This document shows, piece by piece, positions 13,301-20,868 of a stretch of 64,000 nucleotides of DNA. Position 1 is the stretch's first letter; every line of letters begins with the position of its first letter. The notes under the pieces are model-generated. The model ran no database searches, was not told the origin of the DNA, and saw only the letters and a program-made list of their open reading frames with translations. The DNA comes from Ficedula albicollis (Eukaryota; Chordata; Aves; Passeriformes; Muscicapidae): positions 60,203,762 to 60,267,761 of the forward strand of contig NC_021677.1 of the NCBI RefSeq assembly GCF_000247815.1, written 5' to 3'. A program made the position numbers and the translations under genes.

Positions 13301-13862
13301 TACTTACTTCTTTTTTATTTTTCTTGATCTAGGCTTGTGTTAAAGTGTGTGGCTATGTTAGAAAGCAGGTGGAAAAGATCAGGAATTCCATGGATGGTAA
13401 GAACGTGGACACGGTTCTGATGGAGTTCGGGGTTCGTTTCCATCGCCTCATCTATGAGCACCTACAGCAATATTCCTACAGCTGCATGGGAGGGATGCTG
13501 GCCATCTGTGACGTGGCTGAGTACAGGAAGTGTGCCAAAGACTTCAAGGTGAGCCTGTCATGAGGAGGGAGTGATGGCTGTAAAGAGTTTTGAAGGTGTA
13601 GATGGATATTCTAAGACTTCAAGCAACTCTAATTATTTCTGTGTTTTTTTCCTTTGTTCCTCCTTGCCCGCAGATTGCGCTGGTCTTACAGCTCTTTGAT
13701 ACCCTGCATGCACTTTGCAACCTTCTGGTTGTAGCCCCAGATAATTTGAAGCAGGTTTGCTCAGGAGAACAACTTGCTAACCTGGACAAGAACATCCTTC
13801 ACTCCTTTGTCCAGCTGCGTGTCGACTACAGGTCTGCTCGTCTGGCTCGCCACTTCAGCTGA
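1280..13862 (+). CDS. EXOC5: EXOC5 (Sec10), exocyst complex component 5; 3' part of gene, multi-exon
   Basis: Joined exons: 1280-1344, 1791-1819, 1962-2071, 2546-2590, 2699-2839, 3926-4008, 4456-4665, 5821-5968, 8031-8139, 8822-8942, 9505-9591, one of 11823-11931 or 12312-12420, 13333-13548 and 13674-13862. They give 553 codons plus a TGA stop. I recognise the protein from family knowledge: stretches such as LHLIAQELPFDR, GYSHCVDVYIKQCQE and the C-terminus RSARLARHFS are typical of vertebrate Sec10. The product is a helical CATCHR-type subunit of the octameric exocyst, which tethers post-Golgi and recycling vesicles to the plasma membrane and supports polarised secretion and ciliogenesis; it belongs to the EXOC5-EXOC8 half of the complex. 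The N-terminal coiled-coil region (about 155 residues) is upstream of the window. Every intron is GT-AG except 9592-11822, which starts GC. Introns are short. One exon is tandemly duplicated. Confidence 0.97.
1345..1790 (+). other. EXOC5: EXOC5 intron 1 of visible part
   Basis: This 446-bp GT-AG intron has a T-rich tract and TTGTTAACAG acceptor at its 3' end. No repeat or exon was seen inside; the 86-codon open frame across the exon and intron is only read-through. Confidence 0.85.
1791..1819 (+). CDS. EXOC5: EXOC5 visible exon 2 (29-nt microexon)
   Basis: The exon is only 29 nt, framed by AACAG and a consensus GTAAGT donor. It completes the split Arg and encodes FSEVKSKIA, then one base of a split Ser (A|GT). 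The boundary is fixed by the GTAAGT donor and by the next exon restoring the SKYHDLE sequence. Confidence 0.93.
1962..2071 (+). CDS. EXOC5: EXOC5 visible exon 3
   Basis: This 110-nt exon lies between TTTCCAG and GGTAAAAA. It completes the split Ser and encodes 36 further residues from KYHDLE to VLLHFK, ending in phase 0. The residues are visible-product positions 32-68 and match the conserved ISRMREVAAVLLHFK stretch of Sec10. Confidence 0.96.
2072..2545 (+). other. EXOC5: EXOC5 intron 3 of visible part
   Basis: This is a 474-bp GT-AG intron with nothing recognisable inside. Its acceptor is TTCCACAG. Confidence 0.85.
2546..2590 (+). CDS. EXOC5: EXOC5 visible exon 4
   Basis: The 45-nt exon is in phase 0 at both ends and encodes exactly GYSHCVDVYIKQCQE (visible positions 69-83). 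The acceptor is CCACAG and the donor GTAATG. Because it is symmetric, skipping it would remove 15 residues without a frameshift. Confidence 0.96.
2699..2839 (+). CDS. EXOC5: EXOC5 visible exon 5
   Basis: This 141-nt exon is in phase 0 at both ends and encodes 47 residues (visible 84-130) from GAFLRNDVFEDAAILCQ to FEVKLQ. It lies between CCCTAG and GTATTT. It is helical CATCHR-type sequence, well conserved in the family. Confidence 0.97.
2840..3925 (+). other. EXOC5: EXOC5 intron 5 of visible part
   Basis: This 1086-bp AT-rich intron ends in ATTTTGCAG. I see no transposon or exon in it; the open frames on the - strand at 3044-3709 have no family resemblance. Confidence 0.8.
3926..4008 (+). 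CDS. EXOC5: EXOC5 visible exon 6
   Basis: The 83-nt exon encodes SYVKDQLEEHRKSDAEQYLK and onward through LYDLYT (visible 131-157) plus two bases of a split Arg (AG|A). Acceptor TTGCAG, donor GTATTT. The donor is only moderately close to consensus. Confidence 0.96.
4009..4455 (+). other. EXOC5: EXOC5 intron 6 of visible part
   Basis: This is a 447-bp intron with an extended C/T tract before the acceptor. No element was recognised. Confidence 0.8.
4456..4665 (+). CDS. EXOC5: EXOC5 visible exon 7
   Basis: This 210-nt exon follows a long pyrimidine tract (from about 4418) and a weak-looking ATAAAG acceptor. It completes Arg and encodes TTNLSSKLMEFNLGTDKQTF and on to SIGTG (visible 158-227), ending with GG|T of a split Gly before the GTAAGT donor. 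It is the second-longest exon here and contains the conserved SAMILQRYYDSKNHQKRS segment. Confidence 0.97.
4666..5820 (+). other. EXOC5: EXOC5 intron 7 of visible part
   Basis: This 1155-bp GT-AG intron runs from GTAAGT to TTGTTCCAG. It is AT-rich unique sequence with no recognised repeat; the 93-codon - strand open frame at 5372-5653 resembles nothing I know. Confidence 0.8.
5821..5968 (+). CDS. EXOC5: EXOC5 visible exon 8
   Basis: The 148-nt exon completes the split Gly and encodes IQDLKERLRQRTNLPLGPSI through KQAFERCHR (visible 228-277), ending in phase 0 at GTAAGT. It contains the conserved GPSIDTHGETFLSQEVV segment. Confidence 0.97.
5969..8030 (+). other. EXOC5: EXOC5 intron 8 of visible part, with ATT microsatellite
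   Basis: This 2062-bp intron contains a short (TTA)n microsatellite at 7744-7778 and otherwise unique AT-rich DNA. The 129-codon - strand open frame at 7046-7435 shows no recognisable family and is taken as chance. Confidence 0.75.
7744..7778. repeat. (ATT)n microsatellite
   Basis: About eleven consecutive ATT/TTA triplets with one interruption (TACTATT) lie in an EXOC5 intron. It is a simple repeat, probably polymorphic. Confidence 0.9.
8031..8139 (+). CDS. EXOC5: EXOC5 visible exon 9
   Basis: This 109-nt exon follows the acceptor TTCTTTAAAG. It encodes LSDPSDLPKNAFRIFSMLVE through TGLA (visible 278-313) plus one base of a split Gly before the consensus GTGAGT donor. Confidence 0.97.
8140..8821 (+). 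other. EXOC5: EXOC5 intron 9 of visible part
   Basis: This is a 682-bp GT-AG intron of AT-rich unique sequence with nothing recognised. Confidence 0.8.
8822..8942 (+). CDS. EXOC5: EXOC5 visible exon 10
   Basis: The 121-nt exon completes the split Gly and encodes IPSSDSKNANLYFLDVVHQA through HLMPLI (visible 314-353), then two bases of a split Ser (AG|C). The acceptor is CTTTAG and the donor GTACTT. Confidence 0.97.
9006..9291 (+). repeat. Perfect 143-bp tandem duplication in EXOC5 intron 10
   Basis: Positions 9006-9148 and 9149-9291 appear identical base for base, from the TTTTTTTC start to the TGGGAGAG end. It lies in the 562-bp intron 8943-9504 just after a T19 homopolymer. Perfect identity means either a very recent event or an assembly duplication. 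Confidence 0.95.
9505..9591 (+). CDS. EXOC5: EXOC5 visible exon 11
   Basis: This 87-nt exon completes the split Ser and encodes SSPKLSECLQKKKDIIEQME through MGID (visible 354-382), then two bases of a split Arg. The acceptor is TGTTGCAG. The exon end is fixed by the next exon (AG|G ACA CTG), which puts GCAAGT, not GT, at the donor. Confidence 0.96.
9592..9597 (+). promoter_or_regulatory. EXOC5: Non-canonical GC splice donor (GATAG|GCAAGT)
   Basis: The intron begins GCAAGT after exon bases GATAG. Apart from the C at position +2 it matches the strong donor consensus, as GC-AG introns usually do. No GT alternative nearby keeps the frame with the conserved IDRTLNCM sequence: moving to the GT at 9596 would add four bases and shift the frame. 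GC donors are weaker than GT donors and are often seen next to alternatively spliced exons. Confidence 0.85.
9592..11822 (+). other. EXOC5: EXOC5 intron 11 of visible part (GC-AG)
   Basis: The intron is 2231 bp if the first copy of the next exon is used, or 2720 bp if the second is used. It has a purine-rich stretch at 11085-11150 (AGGGGAGGAGAGGAG type) and otherwise unique sequence. No transposon was recognised. Confidence 0.75.
11823..11931 (+). CDS. EXOC5: EXOC5 visible exon 12, copy a
   Basis: The 109-nt exon completes the split Arg and encodes TLNCMIGQMKHILAAEQKKT to QYTN (visible 383-419), ending in phase 0 at GTAAGT. The acceptor is CTTTAAAG. It is identical in sequence to copy b at 12312-12420. 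Its frame joins correctly to exon 11 and exon 13. Confidence 0.93.
12312..12420 (+). CDS. EXOC5: EXOC5 visible exon 12, copy b (tandem duplicate)
   Basis: The sequence is identical to copy a, with an equally intact acceptor and GTAAGT donor, 380 bp further on. Because the exon is 109 nt (3n+1), splicing both copies shifts the frame: copy b is then read DTELYDWTDEAHLS... and meets TGA at 12390-12392. Skipping both also shifts the frame into exon 13. A full-length protein therefore uses exactly one copy. I cannot tell which, or whether both exist in the animal. Confidence 0.85.
12421..13332 (+). other. EXOC5: EXOC5 intron 12 of visible part
   Basis: This 912-bp GT-AG intron includes the tail of the 489-bp duplication, then unique sequence, and ends in TTGATCTAG. 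Confidence 0.8.
13333..13548 (+). CDS. EXOC5: EXOC5 visible exon 13
   Basis: This is the longest exon here, at 216 nt (phase 0 at both ends). It encodes 72 residues (visible 420-491) from ACVKVCGYVRKQVEKIRNSM to CAKDFK, including the conserved YSYSCMGGMLAICDVAEYRK segment. The donor is GTGAGC. GC content is higher than in the flanking introns. Confidence 0.98.
13674..13862 (+). CDS. EXOC5: EXOC5 terminal coding exon
   Basis: After a 125-bp intron and acceptor GCCCGCAG, this exon encodes the last 62 residues (visible 492-553), including VVAPDNLKQVCSGEQLANL and the C-terminus RSARLARHFS, then TGA at 13860-13862. The length and C-terminus match the vertebrate family. Confidence 0.98.
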   Translation: MALVLQLFDTLHALCNLLVVAPDNLKQVCSGEQLANLDKNILHSFVQLRVDYRSARLARHFS

Positions 13863-14747
13863 GAGCATGGCAGGACACCTTGCACCTTTGGGCAGCCTCA
13901 GTTGTTAGAAAGCACAGGGAATTATTTCTTACCAACCATGGGTGTAGCTTCTGTGGGACAGTGACTGTTCAGGATAAAGCAGCAGCCATATTTAAACCTG
14001 ACCTTGTAGAAGGCGAGCAGGTGAAAATCTGGATGATGTTTCATGTTAGCTCAAGTTCTCCCAGTGAAGAATTTCACAAATCTACTTGCTACTGATTTTT
14101 TTTTTTTTAAATTGGAAACATGTTGGTGTAGGAGAGCAAATGGTGCATTGAAAGTATTTTAGTCTTCAGTATTGAATTATCAGATACCATTTGTTAGACT
14201 TGAACTACAGAGCATAGCGTAGGTAATGGATTACATAGACTAGACCAGTGTAAAAACATTCTTCATCAATTTTAATGACTTAGACTTCAGCACAGCTAAT
14301 CATAATCAAATTATCTTTGATTGGTGTTTCTAAGTCATTTCTTTCATTTAAAACCTTATCCTGCTCAATGTAATTTCTTGCTCTAATTAATTAGCTTGGA
14401 ATTTCTTTGAGATGTAGGAGTAAAACACTATCCCAGAAAGACATAATTTATTCATTGTGTAGCATTCTAAATAGAACTAAAGTGGTGAAAAAGTTTTGGA
14501 TTTTTTTTTTTGTTTCTTTGGCTTTGATTTTTATTTTTTTTTAATGTAATAGTCAGGGGCCCACTGGAATGTACTGGCATTGTATGATCTGACATTCTTG
14601 TTTCTGTTTGATACCAGCACACTGAATTTTATATATGCTCCTGAAGTAAATGCAGCTGCCTTGCCTAAGGCATCCTTATTGCAAGTGAAGGTGCCCATTG
14701 TGGGGTTACTATGAAAGAACTTTTTCTCCTGTCTTATTTTGTATGTA

Positions 14748-14753
14748 AATAAA
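14748..14753 (+). promoter_or_regulatory. EXOC5: Candidate poly(A) signal AATAAA, proximal
   Basis: This is the first canonical hexamer after the EXOC5 stop, about 885 nt downstream, in a TGTAAATAAATTC context. GT-rich sequence follows only weakly. Confidence 0.45.
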
Positions 14754-15897
14754 TTCAAATTGTAACAAAGTGAAAGGATAAAATGTAGCCCAGTTTTTCC
14801 AATGTGGCAGGAATGGCTCCAGCAAAAACCTAGAGTGGCAAATTCTGAGCTGAAGAGAATTGATCCTCAGTGCCTGAGCAATATAAAATGTTGAAGTGTG
14901 TGAAAGCTGCTCTTCCACTGATCATAACTTTGATGTTGGACAGAGGCTACTCTGTGTCTGTTGTGCTCCAGGTTTATTCAGGGGCTCCTGGCATGGACCC
15001 ACAGTGTCTATACAGTGAAGTGAAGCAGCAGCAGTGTTTGAAACATCTGGGGTGGCTTTTCCACAAGCAGCTGGAAATTGTTGTAAATAGACCTTTTTTT
15101 TCAGAGTGGGCTCTTGTGGAAGCCAGGTTGGAACTGCATTGGAACAAATCCTTTCTAACATGTTCCTTCTACTGTGGGCTCAGCACATTTTGGAAACTTC
15201 TTTGTCTCCCATCTGCAGAGCAGCATTTCTATCCATTCACTTTTATGGTTGGTCAAAGAATTTTGTTTTCCTCTTCTGTTAATGAATTCCCAGGTGGGTC
15301 GGTATTGACAAGACTTGTTGGAACTTCTCTTGCTTAGCTGGGGTCTCCTGCTTCATTTTGGATTTAGGAGAGTATTCTGTGGGAAAACAAGGGATTGGAT
15401 GCCAGCCTGGGAATCTGGCTGCTCTGCTGGGCTGCTCTGCTCTGTTCCTGGGCCATGGCAAAGCCACAAAGGGGTTTGGGCACTGGAGGAGGCACCTGCT
15501 TGTACTGCTGCCATTTTTGTTCCAAAAGCTCTGATGTGAATTCAGATGATACCTCTCTGTTACCTCTGTAACTGAAAGCCAACAATTTTAAGGCTGTGGT
15601 TTTATGAACCAATACAAAATCTTTCTACAACAACAAAAAAAAATAAAGATAAAAGTGTCAATTTGCTAACACTTCAGAACAGTGAACATCATCTTGAGAT
15701 TGCAGATCACAGAAGTGCTTCAGAATTTGTTGTATGACTGTTTGAATTTTTTTAGGGTTGTATGAAATGTATTTACCATATTCCTTGCTTTATTAGCTGT
15801 GTTTTCCATGCATATGCTCAGTGCAATATTTCCATTATGCCTGTTAACAGGAGGCAGCAAAGAGTAGGTGAACACTTAGACATGTAAACTCTTCCTC

Positions 15898-15903
15898 AAT
15901 AAA
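15898..15903 (+). promoter_or_regulatory. EXOC5: Candidate poly(A) signal AATAAA, distal
   Basis: CCTCAATAAAAAG occurs about 2.0 kb after the stop, followed by a T-rich stretch at 15920-15930 that could serve as a downstream element. It is an alternative to the hexamers at 14748 and 15642. Confidence 0.45.
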
Positions 15904-17780
15904 AAGAATTCCTTACAGATAGTTTTTTTTCATTTCATTTCCATGTTCCTCAAAGATATTTATACTCAATTGTATGAGCCCTTCTATTTAAAAGGGAAAA
16001 AAAAAAGAATAAAAGTAATTTTACTGACCAAATTTATCACTGGTGTGAGCTTTCTCCTTCCTTTAAAAAACCTCCCCATGTACACACTGAAAGTTTCTAT
16101 TTCTGGAGAAGGCTGCATTGTCAGTAAGTTTATTTTATAATACAAGTTGGATTGGGATGGGGTGGGGGAACTATAATTTTCACACATTTTTAAGTTTAGA
16201 GCTCTTATAGCATATAATTTAGAAAAATATTTCCAGTGGTTTATGAATGCAATAAAATAGTATCTAAAATACAAATATGCCTTTTAATGTTCATATAATG
16301 AGTTAAAGTATTGCCTGTCTAATGTTCCCTCCTACAACATAGGCATTTATTTATCAGGCTGGCAGCCAAACCTGGGAGGGGGAAAGTGTGTGTGTGTGTA
16401 ATTATGTTGTCTGCAATTGGTGAAAATGGCTTTGCAGTAAACTGTTGTAGGCTGGAAAAGAAGCTGTGTATTTTCCAAGTCCTGTAATTTATTAAGGTCA
16501 TTTGCTATTTTGTTCTGTTTGCGTGTGCGCAGAGGGCAGGAAGGGACCCTGTAACAATCCTTCACAAATAATGCAAAAAAAATGGGGAAACAACAGTGCT
16601 GGGAAAGATAAGATAGAGAAATAGAGGGTAAGAAGTGAAGAAGACGTGAACAAAAAAATGGTGTGGAGAAGGAGCAGTTTTAAATGAAGAAGCACATGAA
16701 GGAGGAGGTTAAAATAGCAATGATGGAAACCTGACACACACATCAACCTGGGAGAAAAAGCAAGATTGGCATTGAATCTCCACAGCTACATCCCACCCTG
16801 AAATGAATTCAGCCTCCAGAGGAGGGGGCTGGCTAAAATGCTTGGCTCATTCATCTGGAGACTTGGATTCAACAGGAGGAGAATCCAAACCCAGCGTGTG
16901 TCTGCTGGGAAGGACAGGGACTGATGTGTGAGTCTGCAAGGAGTGGAGATGCATCAGCAAGGTGAAGCTGGAGGGAAGGAGAATTTGCCAGAGCTGAGCT
17001 TATTTATGATTCTCTTTGAAGACCACAGTGAGCTGGAGGCAGGTGAGTGACTGCTGGATTTGAGAGTGGTGTGATGGCAGAGGGCAAGCCAGGCTGTCCA
17101 GGCTGTGGTAAGAGGACTTGGGTTGGATTTGGGGTTTGGTTTTATTTTCCTCTTCACAAAGTCATTTTAATTCATTGCTGGTGTGATGGAGTGTTGCCTG
17201 AATTGACTGCTCTGTTTCTGTAGGAGATGCTGTGTCCTGCAAAGTGCCTTGGTGAGGGTGAGGCCCTTGAGTCCCTTCCTGGGCTGGGTGCACTTTGTCC
17301 TGTCCTTCAAAACATAAAGTTCCAGGTTTCTCCATCCAGTGTGTGCATGGCAGGAAACATTCTAGGTTCTGAATGTCATGACAAACTCCAGGGCAGGAAA
17401 TGGCTCTTTGGATTAAGTTTTCATGGCAATAACTGCCTTAATTCAGATAACACTTGAGTTGAACCATGAGCTGGGAAACCATTTGAGACTATGATTTTTC
17501 TGTACATAAAAAGCAGATACCTAAACAATTGCTTGTCCAACTTTAAATGCAGGTAGCAGCCCTTACCCTTTGCTCTTCTTGTCCCAGGAACAGTAGGAAG
17601 GACAAATCAGCCACCAGCTTTCTTCTAGAGGACAACAGAAAGGTAGGAGCACCTTTCCTGTCCTCATGTTCTGCTGGATTTTGGTTTCTGGGCATTATTT
17701 CCCCCCTACCACATCCTCTGTGGTAGCTGTAAATGAAGACAGATTTCTTTTTTCCTTCTACATCAAGGCTGGGCATGTTG

Positions 17781-17907
17781 TAGATTTTTTTTTTCCTGAT
17801 GTTTCTACACCTGTTTTAAGGAGGAGAGGGAGGCAGATCTCATGCTATAGATTTTTTTTTCCTGATGTTTCTACACCTGTTTTAAGGAGGAGAGGGAGGC
17901 AGATCTC
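17781..17907. repeat. Short tandem duplication, about 60-bp unit
   Basis: TAGA-Tn-CCTGATGTTTCTACACC through GGCAGATCTC occurs at 17781-17841 (T10) and 17848-17907 (T9), separated by six bases. Only the T-run length differs. Confidence 0.9.
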
Positions 17908-19295
17908 CTGCCCAGTTACATTCACTGCTTTGCTTGTCCTTTTCCCCCTCCATTCTAATTTCTTTTGGTGGTAGGAGATTTCTCTACCACATCTTCTGCT
18001 TATCTTGGAGTGGGGAAGCAGCTGTGTTTGCCTGTCGACTTTTCTCTTGTGTGGGGCACAGCCCTGTGTCAATACAGCCCTCAGTGTGTGTGGAAACCTT
18101 GGTTTCTACTTTTATTCTGCAAGCTTTATGTCCCTGTGCCCTGTTTTCCTTTCAGACCTCAGGACTGCACTATCCCTTCCCCTCTGTTACCACTTTGCCA
18201 GAGAGGGAAAAAATCTTTAACTTTGCAGTGTGGCTTGTGGGAGACCCTTTACACATTATCTGGGGCTTCTTCATCCCTTTGGAGCCTGGTGGGAGAAGTG
18301 TACTCCCTTCCCCTTTATCCCTCTACCTTCCCCAAATTCTCTCATCTCTGCAGGTCTCTGTTTCCATCTCCTCTCTCCTGACCTGTAAATTGTATTGAAA
18401 TTTCATGTAAGGGGCCAACCATGGGGGGGAAAGTGTCAGATATCTCAGCTTTAACCTTTAGTTAACGTGCCAGGAAAGAAACATGGAATGCAAAGTTGAG
18501 CCATTTCTGAAGAGTATCTTTGAGATCAGCTTAAATCAAAATTACTTGTTTTGATACTCGATTGAAGTTTTCTTGGTAATTTATTTATTTGTAACTTCAG
18601 TTCATCCTGATATGAAACTAAGTCTGAGGCTTTCTTGCAGCAGTCCTAAATCCTGCTCATCTGCAGTGCTGCTTTTCCTCTGTGGAGTGAGAGGACCTTG
18701 GAGCTGAGGCTGGAACACAGGTGAACCACAGACTGTGGCAATTCCCACCCTTGCCTTGCTGTCCTGGTCCAACTGAGCTCATCCCTGGTGTGGGGGGCCA
18801 GCCCCATATTCTCTGCCTGCCCTGACCAGCCATCCCTTCAGTGAAAAACCTTTTCCTGATATCCAGTCTCCTTGTGGGGTCAGAGTTGTTCCACCCCACT
18901 CATGTCATTTTAGAGCAGAGCCACAGCTGTCACTGCTGGCTTCTTCTGCTGATCTTCCAATGTGCAACATTCTTTGGAATTTAATATTTAAAAATTTTTC
19001 TTCTTGAAGTGTTAAACCTCCTTTCTCTCGTTGAAACCCAGTATCATCTGGAAGGCTGCTGAATCCAGAGTGTGAAGGAGGAAGGGCTGGTTCTGGATCC
19101 CAGCATTGCAGCAGCAGTGGCCGCTGCAGGAATCCCCTCGTGCTGAGTTTTGTTGTTCTCAGACCTGGATTTAGCAAGGCTAGAGGATAGAACAGACCAA
19201 GAGGTGCTGGCCCTTTTCATTTGTCCCCTCTGAGTGCTCAGTGGGGCTCTGTAGGTTTTGGGGCTGTTTCTCCTCCCCAAGGGAGGCTGTTTGCT

Positions 19296-19425
19296 CCGCA
19301 CTCCTCCCTTGAGATGGACTCGCCTGGTCTGTTCTCAGGACTGCCCTTGCCCCTACCGCACTCCTCCCTTGAGATGGACTCACCTGAGCCCCACCTGGTC
19401 TGTTCTCAGGACTGCCCTTGCCCCT
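19296..19425. repeat. Short tandem duplication, 60-73-bp unit
   Basis: CCGCACTCCTCCCTTGAGAT through GCCCTTGCCCCT occurs twice (19296-19355 and 19356-19425). The second copy carries a small insertion around CACCTGAGCCC. Confidence 0.85.
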
Positions 19426-19729
19426 CCCAGCCCATCCCAAGGGTTTGTCCTGGCAGTGTCTTGGATCTACAGCTGCTTTTGCATCAGTCTGTAGGGGACA
19501 GGAGCTGTTGTGCTGTCAGGGTTCAGCCTCATCAAGGACTCCTCTTTGCTTCAAAAGAAAAGAGCTGTGGAAAGAAGATGTGTCCAGAACCAAGTACAAG
19601 CTCCAGGTGTCAGGATAATTAGTTCAGGTTCACCTGGGTTGCAGATGGTCATTGTGAACCCTCCCCTGATCTTCAGCTGATGTTTGAGCACTGTGGAGAA
19701 ACCAGTGAACACGAGCTTGCATTTGAAAC

Positions 19730-20170
19730 ATTTTTATAACATCCATTTTACTGTAAACAATTCATTAAAATGACTTGCTAAGTCTTAGGCAAGTGGATTT
19801 TTGGAGGTTGCTCATTTTACTTATCCACCCAAAGTCAATTTGAGTATGAATATATAACATTTTACTCATAATAGCAAACAACTTCAGAGAAGAGACATTT
19901 ATTCTGGAGGCAGAGATTCAAACTAGACAGCAATGATGCATTACAAATATATAATTATTTGCACTAATATTTGAGCAGGTGGAATGGATTAGTACATGGT
20001 CAACATTGCACTGCTGATAACATGTATTTTTCTATATTAATATGTACGGTGCAACATGTATTAAAATTGTCAATAATTCATTTTAACAGAGATAGCAATA
20101 TTTATATTGCTGTGTTCTACAGGCAGCAGAGTGAATTGTTAAAATGTGTAAAGCTGGACTAGATTTAACC
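19730..20170. promoter_or_regulatory. AT-rich unique block, candidate conserved non-coding element
   Basis: Low-GC, repeat-free sequence with several ATTA/TAAT cores (for example AATTCATTAAAATG and CAATAATTCATTTTAAC) and a poor coding signal. It sits in the presumed EXOC5-OTX2 desert. This is inference from composition and location only; no alignment was possible. Confidence 0.25.
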
Positions 20171-20632
20171 AAACTTTGTTTCCCAGCATGTGTGGTTTTA
20201 ATTTCTCATTAAGAAAATGAAAAATAACACCTTTCAACCTAGAAATATTCTTGTACTTTCATGGAAATTCTTATCCAAATCCTTTCCTTCTCCCTCCAGC
20301 CTGTTATGGAAAAGCTTGAAATAAGATTTCCAAGACCAGCCCAGCCCCTTGTAATAGGTGGATTCCTTCTATGAATTTTCTTGAATTATATGGAACTCAG
20401 GTGTTTTGGGTTTCTTGGGTTTTTTTCTTCTATTTTTAAGACTTACTTTGTCTTTTGCTATGCTGCTTGTCGTTTTCCCATCTTAATGCATTTTTGGAAG
20501 CCTCTGAGGGTAAAGTTAGTCTGTTTAACCTGTGAATGCATCTCCTTTTGTAAGGAAGGATCAAGAGGAGACTTTCTGGGATAAGCAGGAAATGCTCCAT
20601 GGGGATGAGCCACTGAGTTCTAGAGGAATATC

Positions 20633-20868
20633 TTAAACTGCCAGAGGGCAGGGCTAGGTTCAGTATTAGGAAGAAATTCACCCCTGTGAGGCCCTGGCAT
20701 AGGTTACCCAGAGCAGCTGTGGCTGCCCCATCCCTGGAAATGTCCCAGGCCAGGCTGGACAGGGCTTGGAGCAGCCTGGGGCAGTGGAAGGTGTCCCTGC
20801 CCATGGCAGGGGATGGAATGAGATGATGTTTAAAGCCCCTTCCAACTAAAATAATTCTGTAATCTTAG
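20633..20868 (+). mobile_element. CR1 LINE 3' end
   Basis: It reads TTAAACTGCCAGAGGGCAGG, then AGGAAGAAATTC, CCCATCCCTGGAAATGTCCC, GGAAGGTGTCCCTGCCCATG and CCCCTTCCAACTAAAATAATTCTGTAA. This is the sense order of the CR1 3' UTR ending in the ATTCTRTGA-type terminus. It is 5'-truncated. Confidence 0.92.

Larger units (their letters stand above)
13863..15910 (+). other. EXOC5: EXOC5 3' UTR, candidate extent
   Basis: Sequence after the stop codon contains AATAAA at 14748-14753, 15642-15647 and 15898-15903, any of which could end the transcript; further ones occur near 16007 and 16249. The true end cannot be fixed without transcripts. The 155-codon open frame at 14870-15337 has no family resemblance and is read as UTR. 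Confidence 0.6.
15911..20632. other. Intergenic, mostly unique; no gene seen
   Basis: Contains a short (TG)7 run at 16386-16399 and two short tandem duplications (17781-17907 and 19296-19425). The open frames of 130-155 codons at 17934-18398 and 19221-19622 overlap these duplications and show no domain. An AT-rich block at 19730-20170 is listed separately. Confidence 0.6.

Noticed and set aside
14870..15337. 155-codon open frame downstream of EXOC5
   Set aside because: It has no recognisable family, overlaps opposing frames and sits in the likely 3' UTR.
17934..18398. 154-codon frame with hydrophobic stretches
   Set aside because: It overlaps two other open frames on the same strand, has no family resemblance, and lies in T/C-rich sequence that naturally encodes Phe, Leu and Ser.
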